This document shows positions 10,587 through 20,362 of a stretch of DNA of 64,000 bases, in pieces; position 1 is the stretch's first letter; each line of letters begins with the position of its first letter. The notes beneath the pieces were generated by a model. That model saw only the letters and a program-made list of their open reading frames with translations, made no database searches and was not told the DNA's origin. The stretch comes from Comamonas odontotermitis (lineage in GTDB: Bacteria > Pseudomonadota > Gammaproteobacteria > Burkholderiales > Burkholderiaceae_C). Both the position numbers and the translations under genes were made by a program. The stretch spans positions 1 through 64,000 of the forward strand of contig NZ_JACHKZ010000002.1 in assembly GCF_014207855.1 (NCBI RefSeq), read 5' to 3'.

Positions 10587-12656
10587 CTACTGCCCCAGAT
10601 CGATACGATAGACCGCGCGCTGCGTGCCCGTACCGTCGTCTGCCTTTTCCACACTGATATTGGCTAGGCCTGCCGCCTGTGCCACCGGCAGTGCATTGGC
10701 CGCCGAGGTGAACAGCACCTTGCCGGCAGTCGGCGTCTTGGCAAAGCGCCAGCTCTGCGCCGCGCCATTGGCCGCACGCGTGATCTGCGGGTGCGCCTTG
10801 ACGTAGGCAATCACCACATCGCGGTTCGTATCGGGCGATGCGTAGATGGTGGAGCGGCCATCGAGCTCCGGCAAAAAGCCTTTGCCGCTGGTGGCACGGT
10901 AATTGTTGGTGGCGATCACGAACTCCTGCGCGGTGTTGATCGGCTGGCCCTTGTACTGCAGGCCGACAATGCGGCTGCCAACCGGCTGGGTCACGTCGAT
11001 CTGGTACTGCACGTCAGCCGTGGTGAACATGTCGAAGTTGTAACCCGGAAAGCTGCTGATCAGCCACTGGTCTGCGATAGCTGCCGGATCGATGCGATTG
11101 AAACGCTGGGCCGCCGCTTCCAGCCAGCTCTTGACCTGCGCGCCCGTCACCTTCACCGCATACACGGTGTTGGGGTACAGGTACAGATCGGCGGCGCTGG
11201 AGATGGCCAGCGGCCCGGCGGCCACGTCGGTGTAGTCCGCACCACCCTGGAAACCCGATTTGAACGGCGCGCTCACCGACAGCACCGGCAGCTGCGCATA
11301 CTGCGGCAGATTGGCTGCCACATAGCGCTGCACATAGTCTTGCTGCGCCTGGTTGACGATCTGGATCGCCCCCGGATCGCCCACATCGGCAAACTGCGTG
11401 CCCATGCGAAAGTCGGTCTGGCCCACCGGCGTCTTCACATAGCGGATGGCAGCCTGGTGCTGGCCCTCCACCACCGGAGCGATGCTGCCATCGACCGCCA
11501 CATAGGTGACCTTGCCTGCGGCATCCTTGCCAGTTGCGGTGTTGCGCAGCTCTGACTTGCTCTTGGACTTGTCCACGCTCCAGACCTTGCCGTCCCAGCG
11601 CAGCGACAGGGCCACCACGCCCAGGGCCTTGCCCCAGGAGCTGGCCATCACGGCGGGCACACCGTTGATGGTGCCCGCCTTGTTGTCCACACCCGCCATG
11701 CTGAAGGCAGGCTTATCCGCCGTATCAGGGAACACGCTATGCTGGTGGCCCATCACCATCGCATCGATACCCGCCACCTTGCTCAGGTACAGGCCGGGGT
11801 TTTCCATGTCGGCGCGGTATTCCGAGGCATCCAGCCCGCCGTGCAGCAGCGCCACCACGATGTCTGCGCCCTTGCTGCGCAGCTCGGGCACGTATTTCTG
11901 CGCCGCCTCAACGGCGCCGGTCACCCGCACCTTGCCTTCCAGGTGGCGCTTGTCCCAGCCCATGATGCCGGGCGTGGTAAAGCCGATCACGCCGATCTTG
12001 ATGGGCAGCCTGGTGGCCTTTCCGTCACTGTCTATGCCAGTGATTTCGCGGTTCAGCACCACGTACGGCGCCACCAGCGGTGCATTGGTCTGGGTGCTGA
12101 TCACATTGGCCAGCGTCATCGGGAAGCCCGGGCCCGCGCATTTTTTGGTCGCATCCACGCCGTCCACCTTCAGACCACCGCCCAGCACCTGGTTGAGGAA
12201 TGGCAGGCCGTAGTTGAACTCATGGTTGCCGAGCGTGCCCGCATCGAACTGCAGCACGCCCATGGCCTTGTACATGGACAGCTGCTGCTCACAGGCAATC
12301 GGCGCCACCTGCGCCTCGTAATCGGCCAGCGCCGTACCCTGGATGGTGTCGCCGTTGTCCACTAGCAAGGTATTGGCAAATTCGCTGCGTGCCTTGCGGA
12401 TCAGGGTGGCGGTGCGTTCAAAGCCGTACGAGGGATCGTCCGCCAGCTTGAAGTAGTCGTAGCTGCGAATGTTGAAGTGCAGATCGGTGGTTTCCAGCAC
12501 GGCCAGCGTTGCAGTGGCTGACTTGTCACCGCCCGATCCGCCGCCACAGGCGGTGACCATGGCCGCAGCGGCCAGTGCTGCCAAAACGGCCAGGGCCTGG
12601 CGGGAGCGGGGCGCGGCCTGCGGGCGGTCAGCGCCAAAAGAAGAGAGTCGCATCAT
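10587..12656 (-). CDS. cpdB: 2',3'-cyclic-nucleotide 2'-phosphodiesterase / 3'-nucleotidase, lipoprotein form
   Basis: Hydrolyses 2',3'-cyclic nucleotides and 3'-nucleotides in the periplasm for nucleoside salvage. The 689-residue product has an N-terminal signal with a lipobox VTAC (Cys37), so it is predicted to be lipid-anchored, unlike the soluble E. coli CpdB. Metallophosphatase motifs follow in order: TTDLHFN (D58, H60), NGDTIQG, GNHEFNYG, LLHGG and MGHQHS. The C-terminal half is the 5'-nucleotidase substrate domain with FPGYNFDMFTTADVQYQID. The start may be either of the two adjacent ATGs. Transcribed alone, convergent with corA. Confidence 0.9.
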   Translation of the reverse strand: MMRLSSFGADRPQAAPRSRQALAVLAALAAAAMVTACGGGSGGDKSATATLAVLETTDLHFNIRSYDYFKLADDPSYGFERTATLIRKARSEFANTLLVDNGDTIQGTALADYEAQVAPIACEQQLSMYKAMGVLQFDAGTLGNHEFNYGLPFLNQVLGGGLKVDGVDATKKCAGPGFPMTLANVISTQTNAPLVAPYVVLNREITGIDSDGKATRLPIKIGVIGFTTPGIMGWDKRHLEGKVRVTGAVEAAQKYVPELRSKGADIVVALLHGGLDASEYRADMENPGLYLSKVAGIDAMVMGHQHSVFPDTADKPAFSMAGVDNKAGTINGVPAVMASSWGKALGVVALSLRWDGKVWSVDKSKSKSELRNTATGKDAAGKVTYVAVDGSIAPVVEGQHQAAIRYVKTPVGQTDFRMGTQFADVGDPGAIQIVNQAQQDYVQRYVAANLPQYAQLPVLSVSAPFKSGFQGGADYTDVAAGPLAISSAADLYLYPNTVYAVKVTGAQVKSWLEAAAQRFNRIDPAAIADQWLISSFPGYNFDMFTTADVQYQIDVTQPVGSRIVGLQYKGQPINTAQEFVIATNNYRATSGKGFLPELDGRSTIYASPDTNRDVVIAYVKAHPQITRAANGAAQSWRFAKTPTAGKVLFTSAANALPVAQAAGLANISVEKADDGTGTQRAVYRIDLGQ

Positions 12657-12793
12657 TGCTATGGTTGAAAGTAAGCGATGCGCGCATCATCCGCAGCAGC
12701 GATGACGGGGGTGTTACAAGCCACCGTGCAAGATGCAACAAAGCCTTGCAGGCATGGCGCCGGCAAGGCTTTGGGCGTTGAAGCAGCGGGCGG

Positions 12794-13483
12794 TCAGCCT
12801 ACATGCTTGGCAAAGAACGCCTGCGTACGGGCCCGCGCTGCCGCCGACGCTGCCGCGTCGTACGAGCCGCGCTGGTCGCAGTTGAAGCCGTGGTCGGCAG
12901 CGTATACGTATACCTCCACCTCGGGGTGCGCGGTCTTGAAGGCCTCGACCGATTCCAGCGAAATCCAGTGGTCCTTGTCGCCAAAGTGGGCCATCACCGG
13001 GCACTTGGGCTTGCGCGCCATTTCGGCAGCCGTCGTCATGCCGCCGCCGTAGTACGGCACGGCAGCGGCCAGGCCGTTCAGTTCGCAGGCCGCACGCCAG
13101 GCCAACAGCCCGCCCCAGCAAAAGCCGGTGATACCCACCTTGCCGCCGGTGCGGCGGGCGCCTTCATCGATAGCCGCCTGCAGATCCAGCAGCACGCCGG
13201 GAGGCGGCAGTTGCTCGGCCGCCGCCTTCAACGCAGAGCCAGCCTGCATGTCGGCATCGGTGTAGCCCAGCTCCACACCCGCCTTGACGCGCGTAAAGGT
13301 AGCCGGAGCAATCGCCAGGTAGCCGCTTTGCGCCACGCGGTCCGCCACCGAGCGGATATGCGAATTGACGCCGAAGATTTCCTGCACCACCACGATGGCA
13401 CCACGCGGTTTGCCCGCTGGCTCGGCGATATAGGCCGGAAAAAGCTGGCCGTCGGCAGACTTCAGATCTACGAAATTACCCAT
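12794..13483 (-). CDS. Dienelactone hydrolase family protein
   Basis: A 229-residue carboxymethylenebutenolidase-like hydrolase. The nucleophile is a cysteine, C122 in GITGFCWGG, with E35 (VVVQEIFG), an aspartate at 169 or 171 (FGDKDHW) and H198 (AADHGFNCD), exactly the DLH Cys-Asp-His arrangement. The ATG at 13483 lies 8 nt after a perfect AAGGAG site; a GTG nine bases upstream is less likely. In chlorocatechol pathways this enzyme opens dienelactone, but no ring-cleavage genes are nearby, so the substrate is unknown. The gene stands alone between cpdB and the efflux pump gene on the same strand. Confidence 0.88.
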   Translation of the reverse strand: MGNFVDLKSADGQLFPAYIAEPAGKPRGAIVVVQEIFGVNSHIRSVADRVAQSGYLAIAPATFTRVKAGVELGYTDADMQAGSALKAAAEQLPPPGVLLDLQAAIDEGARRTGGKVGITGFCWGGLLAWRAACELNGLAAAVPYYGGGMTTAAEMARKPKCPVMAHFGDKDHWISLESVEAFKTAHPEVEVYVYAADHGFNCDQRGSYDAAASAAARARTQAFFAKHVG

Positions 13484-13537
13484 AGCGATCACTCCTTGCT
13501 AAACAAATTCCGGATTCGGGGGCGGGGTTGTTCCCAA

Positions 13538-14755
13538 TTATGGCGCCGTGCACGGCACGGCCGGTGCCCGACGCGTCACCATCGAAAGCCAGGCCGCCGC
13601 AAGAACCAGGGCCAGCCCACCATACACCACCGCCATGCCCGCCGCCGAATGCGGATTCACCAGATGGATGCCCAGCAACGAGAAGAGCGAGGTCAGCAAG
13701 AAGGCAAGCCCCCCCGCCAGCCCACCCGAGAGCGCAGCGCTTTGCGGGAACATGGACAGCACATTGGCGAAATGGATATTGAACACCAGCCCTGCCGCCA
13801 CATGGATGCAAAAGGCGAGGGCAGCCATCACCTCCAGCGAAGGCCAGGAGGCAGGCAGCCATGCCGAGAGCGCCAACAGCGCAATGAAGCAGGCCATGGC
13901 CACTACCGCCGCCTGGTGCTTGGCCGCCAGCGAACGGGCCATGGCGGCGCGCGCAATGAGGCCGCCGCCCATCCAGGCCAGCCCCATCAGCAGCGCCAGT
14001 GCGCCAGTGGTGGTGGGTGGGCGGTGGTACACCGTCTCGACGATGAAGGGCGAAGCCATGCTCCAGCCCATCACCATGGCGTAGGCCGCGCTCACGCACA
14101 GCACGCCGCGCGCAAATGCGCGGTGCCGCACGATCTCCCAGGCCCGCGCAGCCACTTCGCGCGGCCGGATCGGTTGCGGCTTGGCCAGCGTCTCGCCGCC
14201 GCCCAGGCATTCCAGCACCAGCGCCAGCACCGAAAACGCCGCCAGCACGACAAAGTTGGCGCGCCAGCCCCAGTGCGTCTGCACAAAGCCGCCGATGAAG
14301 GGCGCGCAAATGGGGCCGAGCGACCACACCACGGTCATCCAGGTGAGATACCGCTGCAGCGCGGCCCCCCGGAATACATCCACAAAGAAGGTGCGTTTGC
14401 TCACGACAGCCACCGCTCCGAGCACCCCCTGCAGCAGGCGCAGCGCGCAGATGAGCCAGATATTGTCACTGGCGGCAATGGCAGCGCTCGACAGTGCAAA
14501 CAGCGCCAGCGCCACCAGCATGGGGCGCCAGCGGCCAAAGCGATCGAGCAGCACGCCCACCACCAGTTGCCCCAGCCCGTAGCCAGCGATGAACAAAGTC
14601 AGTGTGAGCTGGATCTGTGCTGCCGTGCCACCCAGGCTCTGGGCCATGGCCGGCATGGAGGGCAGGTAGATGTCCGTGCCAATACCCGAGAGCGGGATCA
14701 GCAAAAAGGCCAGAAAAACGCCAAACGAGGCGTTGTCAGCAGAAATTCTTCGCAT
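13538..14755 (-). CDS. MFS multidrug efflux transporter, Bcr/CflA-like
   Basis: A 405-residue inner-membrane drug:proton antiporter with twelve predicted helices. DIYLPSMPAMAQSL near residue 28, QLTLTLFIAGYGLGQLVVGVLLDRFGRWRPM (motif A) and LRLLQG...VSK (motif C region) match the Bcr/CflA group. The start MRRISADNASFG at 14755 removes a long unconserved upstream extension. It is divergent from an HTH regulator 127 bp away, which is the classic arrangement of a pump and its controller. The exported compound is unknown. Confidence 0.87.
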   Translation of the reverse strand: MRRISADNASFGVFLAFLLIPLSGIGTDIYLPSMPAMAQSLGGTAAQIQLTLTLFIAGYGLGQLVVGVLLDRFGRWRPMLVALALFALSSAAIAASDNIWLICALRLLQGVLGAVAVVSKRTFFVDVFRGAALQRYLTWMTVVWSLGPICAPFIGGFVQTHWGWRANFVVLAAFSVLALVLECLGGGETLAKPQPIRPREVAARAWEIVRHRAFARGVLCVSAAYAMVMGWSMASPFIVETVYHRPPTTTGALALLMGLAWMGGGLIARAAMARSLAAKHQAAVVAMACFIALLALSAWLPASWPSLEVMAALAFCIHVAAGLVFNIHFANVLSMFPQSAALSGGLAGGLAFLLTSLFSLLGIHLVNPHSAAGMAVVYGGLALVLAAAWLSMVTRRAPAVPCTAP

Positions 14756-14829
14756 GGAGGTCTGCGCCAGAAATGAACAGGGCGCCAGTGTGTTGTCTTT
14801 TTTAGACTGGTACAAGATTCTGCGTAGCC

Positions 14830-14850
14830 TAGGCTTGGAAAGCCTATACT
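14830..14850. promoter_or_regulatory. Candidate operator overlapping a -10 box, pump/regulator spacer
   Basis: A 7-bp inverted repeat TAGGCTT/AAGCCTA with a 3-bp centre (14830-14846) overlaps a near-consensus -10 TATACT (14845-14850) reading toward the HTH gene. No matching -35 is obvious. It lies between the divergent pump and regulator genes, where a repressor site is expected. Confidence 0.4.
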
Positions 14851-14882
14851 GCAGTGCAACAATCCCGCTACGGTACCGCTCC

Positions 14883-15764
14883 ATGACCTTGCCTGCACCG
14901 CCCGTGCCCCATGCCCCGCCTGCTGTTGCGGCCTCTGCCCAGCCACAGGAGCTGGGCCGCTTTCTGCGCGCCCGCCGCGAGAGCCTGTCGGCCACCGCAA
15001 TGGGGCTGGCCCGCCATGGCCGCGTACGCACCCCAGGCCTGCGGCGCGAAGAGGTCGCCCAGCTCGCCGGTATCGGCGTAACCTGGTACACCAAGCTGGA
15101 ACAGGGCCGCGAGGTCCAGCCTTCACGCCAGGCCATCGAATCCATTGCCCGGGCGCTGCAATGCAACGACGACGAGGTGCGCCATCTGCTGGCGCTGGCA
15201 GGCATCAAGCTCGACCAGCCATCGCCCCTCGCTGCCGATGAGCCTAGCTGCCTGCACATGCAACTGCTCGACAAACTGCTGCCCTACCCGGCCCAGATGC
15301 AAAGCGCCGCCTTCGACCTGCTCGCCGCCAACGCCGCCTACGAGCGGCTGATGGGTATCTCGCTGCAACGTTTGCCCGCACTGCAGCGCAACTGCCTGCA
15401 CATGAGCCTGTTCGATGCGCGCTGGCAGCAGGTGGTGCGCCACGAACCGCAGACCATCGAGCGCATGGTTGCCATGTTCCGGGCCGCGTCCACACAGCAA
15501 AGCGGCGACCGCGCCATTGCCGAGCGGCTGGACTACTTTCTCACGCACTCGCCCACCTTCCGCAATGCCTGGGAGCGCTACCAGGTTCGCAGCCCCGAGA
15601 ACCAGGAAAAGACCTTCGACCATCCCGTGCTCGGCCTCATCCACCTGCGCCAGACCTACTGGTGGTCTGCGCCGCGCAGCGGCATGCGCATGGTGGTCTA
15701 TCTGCCCGTAACGCAAGCCGATGCACGGGCACTTGACCGCCTCGCCCTGCTACCCGCGCCTTGA
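14883..15764 (+). CDS. XRE-family transcriptional regulator with MmyB-like ligand domain
   Basis: A 293-residue cytoplasmic regulator. The N-terminal helix-turn-helix (about residues 22-105) contains RTPGLRREEVAQLAGIGVTWYTKLEQGR, typical of the XRE type. The C-terminal half has the MmyB-like PAS-related ligand domain with FDLLAANAAYERLMG and HPVLGLIHLRQTYW. Such proteins often repress a neighbouring short-chain dehydrogenase or transporter gene. Here both candidates are present: the divergent MFS pump and the SDR 100 bp downstream. Confidence 0.87.
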   Translation: MTLPAPPVPHAPPAVAASAQPQELGRFLRARRESLSATAMGLARHGRVRTPGLRREEVAQLAGIGVTWYTKLEQGREVQPSRQAIESIARALQCNDDEVRHLLALAGIKLDQPSPLAADEPSCLHMQLLDKLLPYPAQMQSAAFDLLAANAAYERLMGISLQRLPALQRNCLHMSLFDARWQQVVRHEPQTIERMVAMFRAASTQQSGDRAIAERLDYFLTHSPTFRNAWERYQVRSPENQEKTFDHPVLGLIHLRQTYWWSAPRSGMRMVVYLPVTQADARALDRLALLPAP

Positions 15765-15864
15765 ACAGGCCACGGCCGGGCTGCGCCATGCCGTGTAGTT
15801 TTGAGCAAACCCTAATAAGATAAGGCCTCCAACCACACCCGGTCCAAAGCCGTCCTTGCCTGCC

Positions 15865-16611
15865 ATGACTTCCATCGTCCTCATCACCGGAGCCAGCCGC
15901 GGCATCGGTGCCGCCACCGCCCTGCTCGCTGCCCGCCAGGGCTGGGATGTCGCCGTGAATTACAGCAACAACGAAGGCGCCGCCCGCGAAGTGGTGCAGG
16001 CGGTGCAGGCTTTGGGCCGCCGTGCCATCGCCGTGCAGGCCGATGTGGCCAACGAAGCGCAGGTGCTTGCCATGTTTGCGCGCGTCGATGCCGAACTGGG
16101 ACGCATCAGCGCCCTGGTGAACAACGCGGGCGTGGTGGACCGCGCCCAGCGCCTGCAGGACATGGACCTGGCACGCTGGCGCCGCATGTTCGACATCAAC
16201 GTGATCGGCAGCTTCATCTGCGCGCGCGAAGCCGTGCGCCGCATGAGCACTGCCGAAGGCGGCGCGGGTGGCAGCATCGTCAACGTCTCCAGCAGAGCCG
16301 CCTGCCTGGGCGCCGCCAACCAGTACGTGGACTATGCCGCCGCCAAATCGGCCATCGACACCATGACCCTGGGCCTGTCACACGAAGTAGCCAGCCAGGG
16401 CATCCGCGTCAACGCGGTTCGGCCCGGCCTGATCGAAACCGAAATCCACGCCAGCGGCGGCCAGCCAGACCGCATAGCGCGCCTGGCGCCCGGCGTGCCC
16501 ATGGGCCGGGGCGGAACGGCCGACGAGGTGGCCGAAGCCATCTGCTGGCTGATGTCGGACAAAAGCAGCTACTCCACCGGCGCGATCATCGACGTATCGG
16601 GCGGACGCTAG
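15865..16611 (+). CDS. SDR-family NAD(P)-dependent oxidoreductase
   Basis: A 248-residue classical short-chain dehydrogenase. The Rossmann glycine motif TGASRGIG is at residues 8-15, NNAG at 86-89, the catalytic serine at 142 or 143 in NVSSRA, and Y157-x3-K161. The C-terminal IDVSGGR is like glucose/3-oxoacyl reductases. ATG at 15865 is preferred over a TTG nine bases earlier. The gene ends 3 bp before creB, so it is probably the first gene of the creB-creC transcript or reads into it. Substrate unknown. Confidence 0.88.
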   Translation: MTSIVLITGASRGIGAATALLAARQGWDVAVNYSNNEGAAREVVQAVQALGRRAIAVQADVANEAQVLAMFARVDAELGRISALVNNAGVVDRAQRLQDMDLARWRRMFDINVIGSFICAREAVRRMSTAEGGAGGSIVNVSSRAACLGAANQYVDYAAAKSAIDTMTLGLSHEVASQGIRVNAVRPGLIETEIHASGGQPDRIARLAPGVPMGRGGTADEVAEAICWLMSDKSSYSTGAIIDVSGGR

Positions 16612-16614
16612 GCC

Positions 16615-17346
<732 letters not shown>

Positions 17347-17349
17347 GCC

Positions 17350-18810
17350 ATGCGCCTGGGGCTGCGGCTGCTGTTCGCCTTCTTTCTGATCAACGGTCTG
17401 GCGGCCTTCTTTGTGCTGCGCGTGTTCATGGTCGAGATCAAACCCAGCGTGCGCAAGGTGACCGAAGACACGCTGGTGGAAACGGCCTACCTGCTGGCTG
17501 CGCTTGCCAGTGACGACATGGCCAACGGAAGCCTCGCCGCATCGCCCTCCACCAGTCGCTTTGCCCGGCATGTGCAGGCAGTGGCAGAGCAGCCGGTGCA
17601 GATCTGGATCTGGGACACGCGCAAGGCAGCGCTGGACCTGCGCGTGACCGTCACCAATACGCAGGGCCGCGTCCTGTTCGACTCGGCAGGCCAGGATGTG
17701 GGGGCCGACTATTCACGCTGGCGCAACATATCGCGCACCTTGCGCGGCGAGTACGGCGCCCGCACCACGCGCGATGTGGCCGATGACGACGCCACCAGCG
17801 TGATGTATGTCTCCGCCCCTATCCAAGCCGGCGGGCAGGTGGTGGGCGTGCTGACCGTCTCGAAGGCAGCGCGTGCCGTGCAGAACATCATCGACAGCAG
17901 CGAGCAGAAAATGCTGCGCGGCGGCGTACTGTTCCTGCTGCTCTCGGCGGGCGTGGGTTTTGCCATCACCTGGTGGCTGGTGGTGCAGGTGCGCAAGTTG
18001 CGCAGCTACGCTCAGCACGTGCAGGGCCCCACCTTGCATGAAGGCGATGGCCGCCAGCCCGCGCCTGCCGCACCGCCCGTGCCCGAGGTACCGGGCGAGC
18101 TGGGCGACCTGGCCCTCGCCATGGATTCGATGCGCAGGCGCCTGGAAGGGCGGGACTACATCGAAGGCTATGTGCGCGCGCTGACCCACGAGCTCAAAAG
18201 CCCGGTCGCTGCCATTCGCGGGGCTGGCGAATTGCTGCAGGATGAGTTGCCTGCCGCCGACCGCCAGCTGTTTGCCCAGCAGGTCATGGACCAGAGCCAG
18301 CGCCTGCAGAACCTGGTGGACCAGCTGATGCAGCTGACCCAGCTGGAGCAGCGCCCGCCGCTCGCTGCCTTGCGCCCCACTACCAGCCTGCGCGACTGCG
18401 CCGAGCTTGCACTGCACCAGCTGCAAGCCACAGCCGTGCAAAAGGGCATTCATCTGACGCTGCAGGGCAACGACAGCGCAGGCGCCTGGGATGCCCAGCT
18501 GGTGCAGCTGGCCATCAGCAATCTGATAGCCAATGCGCTGGATTTTTCGCCCGGCGGCAGCCAGGTGGTGGTGCAACTGGCGCCGCACCGCGTCACCGTG
18601 CAGGACAGCGGCCCCGGTGTGCCTGAGGGGTTGATGCACAAGCTGGGCGAGCGCTTCTTCACCACGCCCAGGCCTAATGGCGAGCGCAGCGGCACGGGGC
18701 TTGGCCTGTCGATCGTGCTTCGCATCATGCAGCTGCACGGCGGCCAGCTGCACTTTGCCAATACGCATCCGGGCCTGCGCGCAAGCCTGGATTTTCCAGT
18801 GTCGCATTGA
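17350..18810 (+). CDS. creC: Two-component sensor histidine kinase CreC
   Basis: A 486-residue inner-membrane kinase that phosphorylates CreB. One membrane helix (about residues 5-27) precedes a periplasmic sensor domain of about 160 residues with QIWIWDT and VTVTNTQGRVLFDS, a CreC hallmark. A second helix at about 191-213 leads to a HAMP-like linker. The phosphoacceptor is H280 in ALTHELKSP; the ATPase domain has N (AISNLIANAL), DSGPGVP and GTGLGLSIV. It starts 3 bp after creB. A 7-bp GC-rich hairpin without T-run follows the stop (18817-18835). Confidence 0.9.
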   Translation: MRLGLRLLFAFFLINGLAAFFVLRVFMVEIKPSVRKVTEDTLVETAYLLAALASDDMANGSLAASPSTSRFARHVQAVAEQPVQIWIWDTRKAALDLRVTVTNTQGRVLFDSAGQDVGADYSRWRNISRTLRGEYGARTTRDVADDDATSVMYVSAPIQAGGQVVGVLTVSKAARAVQNIIDSSEQKMLRGGVLFLLLSAGVGFAITWWLVVQVRKLRSYAQHVQGPTLHEGDGRQPAPAAPPVPEVPGELGDLALAMDSMRRRLEGRDYIEGYVRALTHELKSPVAAIRGAGELLQDELPAADRQLFAQQVMDQSQRLQNLVDQLMQLTQLEQRPPLAALRPTTSLRDCAELALHQLQATAVQKGIHLTLQGNDSAGAWDAQLVQLAISNLIANALDFSPGGSQVVVQLAPHRVTVQDSGPGVPEGLMHKLGERFFTTPRPNGERSGTGLGLSIVLRIMQLHGGQLHFANTHPGLRASLDFPVSH

Positions 18811-18851
18811 GCGCCCGGCAGGCCTTGTGCCTGCCCCGCCGGTGTACATAC

Positions 18852-18867
18852 TTCACACTGCCTTCAC
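18852..18867. promoter_or_regulatory. CreB-binding cre tag in front of creD
   Basis: The spacer between creC and creD contains TTCAC, six bases, TTCAC, an exact match to the published CreB tag TTCACnnnnnnTTCAC described for the E. coli Cre regulon and for Blr/Cre targets in Aeromonas. A third imperfect half-site TTCAT starts at 18872. The site lies 67 bp upstream of the creD start, in a sensible activator position. Confidence 0.8.
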
Positions 18868-18934
18868 ACACTTCATGCCAGCCACACCAGGCGCTTGAAC
18901 ACTGCACACACCTGAATCCAACAACGAGGTGTGC

Positions 18935-20362
18935 ATGAAGAACAGACTGGTACAAAAGGCCATCACCCTGGCCATCACCGTGGCCGTGCTGATGGTGGGG
19001 CTGATGCTGATCAGCGACGTGGTGCGCGACCGCATCTACAACCGCGACCGCGCCGTGCAAAGCGTGGTCAACAGCACGGCCGGATCACAGACCGTTTTTG
19101 GGCCAGTGCTGGTGCAGCAATGCACCCGTGAAGCCGTCGCCAAGGACAGCGAAGGCCGCGCAGAAACCCGGCTCGTGAGCTTTCAGCGCTACGCCCTGCC
19201 CGACAGCCTCCAGCACAGCGCCAACGCGCAGATGCAGCCACGCACACGCGGGCTCTACCAGGTCAACACCTTTGTGCTGGCTGACCAGCTCACCGCCCGT
19301 TTTGCCCCCGGCAACCAGCTGCAGGGCAAGCCCGAAACCAGCAATGTGCGCCACTGCGACGCCCCACGCCTGATGCTGCCGGTGAGCGACCCACGCGGCA
19401 TCCGCACCGCCAGCCTGCGCATCAACAACCAGGAGGTCGCGCTGGAACCTGGCACCGGCCACCCCACCTATACGCGCGGCCTGCAATCGAAACCTCTCGC
19501 CGCAGCGGCAGACAGCAACGCCCCCATGGAGGTGAAACTGGCGCTGGAGCTGGTGGGCACCGAACGCGTGGGCTTCGTGCCGATCGGAGGCGCCAACCAG
19601 GTCAACATGCAGGCGAACTGGCCGCATCCCTCGTTTGGCGGCAACTTCCTGCCATCGCGCCGCGAGATCACGGATGCGGGTTTTGATGCCACCTGGAACA
19701 TCTCAGCCCTCGCCTCTTCCGCCCGCCAGGGCTTTCTCTCCGGCAAGTCTCTGTGCTCGCCCGCCGACCCGGACGCCGGATTCGAGCAGGAAAGCAGCCA
19801 GTGCCTGGAGCAGTTCGGCACGCATTTCATCGACCCCGTGAACCCCTACACCTTGAGCGATCGCGCCACCAAATACGGTCTGCTCTTCGTCGTGCTGACC
19901 TTTGTGGCCGTGGGCATGTTCGAAGTGCTGAAAAAGCTGCGCGTGCATCCGGTGCAGTACCTGCTGGTAGGCTCTGCCCTGTGCAGCTTCTTCCTGCTGC
20001 TGATCAGTCTGTCGGAACACCTGGGATTTGAGAAAGCCTACGCCATTGGTGCCGCGGCCTGTGTGCTGCTGCTGGGCTACTACGCCAGCCACATCCTGGG
20101 CAGCATGCAACGCGGCTTGCCATTTGCTGCGCTGATTGCGGTGATGTACGGCCTGCTGTTCGTGCTGCTGCAGCTGGAGCAGACCGCACTGGTGGTCGGC
20201 TCGCTGGCCCTGTTTGCCGTGCTCGCCGTCGTGATGGTGGCAACCCGCAAAGTTGATTGGTATGCCTTTGGCAAAAGCGATGGCAATGCGCCCATCCCGC
20301 CTGCCCCGCTACCCCCTGCAGCTCCCATGCAGCCATGGCCTCTTCCCAAGGAACCAGCATGA
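18935..20362 (+). CDS. creD: Inner membrane protein CreD
   Basis: A 475-residue membrane protein, the main output of CreBC; its biochemical role is unknown, but it is tied to envelope stress and beta-lactam response. One N-terminal helix (ITLAITVAVLMVGLMLISDVV) is followed by a long periplasmic region (to about residue 315) and about five helices at the C-terminus. The family segments RDRIYNRDRAV and VNPYTLSDRATKYGLLFV are present. The C-terminal tail is Pro-rich. ATG at 18935 follows a GAGG site; the preceding in-frame GTG is less likely. The stop overlaps the start of the next small gene. Confidence 0.93.
   Translation: MKNRLVQKAITLAITVAVLMVGLMLISDVVRDRIYNRDRAVQSVVNSTAGSQTVFGPVLVQQCTREAVAKDSEGRAETRLVSFQRYALPDSLQHSANAQMQPRTRGLYQVNTFVLADQLTARFAPGNQLQGKPETSNVRHCDAPRLMLPVSDPRGIRTASLRINNQEVALEPGTGHPTYTRGLQSKPLAAAADSNAPMEVKLALELVGTERVGFVPIGGANQVNMQANWPHPSFGGNFLPSRREITDAGFDATWNISALASSARQGFLSGKSLCSPADPDAGFEQESSQCLEQFGTHFIDPVNPYTLSDRATKYGLLFVVLTFVAVGMFEVLKKLRVHPVQYLLVGSALCSFFLLLISLSEHLGFEKAYAIGAAACVLLLGYYASHILGSMQRGLPFAALIAVMYGLLFVLLQLEQTALVVGSLALFAVLAVVMVATRKVDWYAFGKSDGNAPIPPAPLPPAAPMQPWPLPKEPA

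Noticed and set aside
12803-14776. 657-codon plus-strand ORF over the dienelactone hydrolase and efflux genes
   Set aside because: Spans two well-supported opposite-strand genes and their spacer; very high Arg/His/Gln content typical of a shadow frame.
18817-18835. 7-bp GC hairpin after creC considered as a terminator
   Set aside because: There is no T-run and creD follows closely; it may only be a processing or attenuation structure, so it is noted under creC and not listed.
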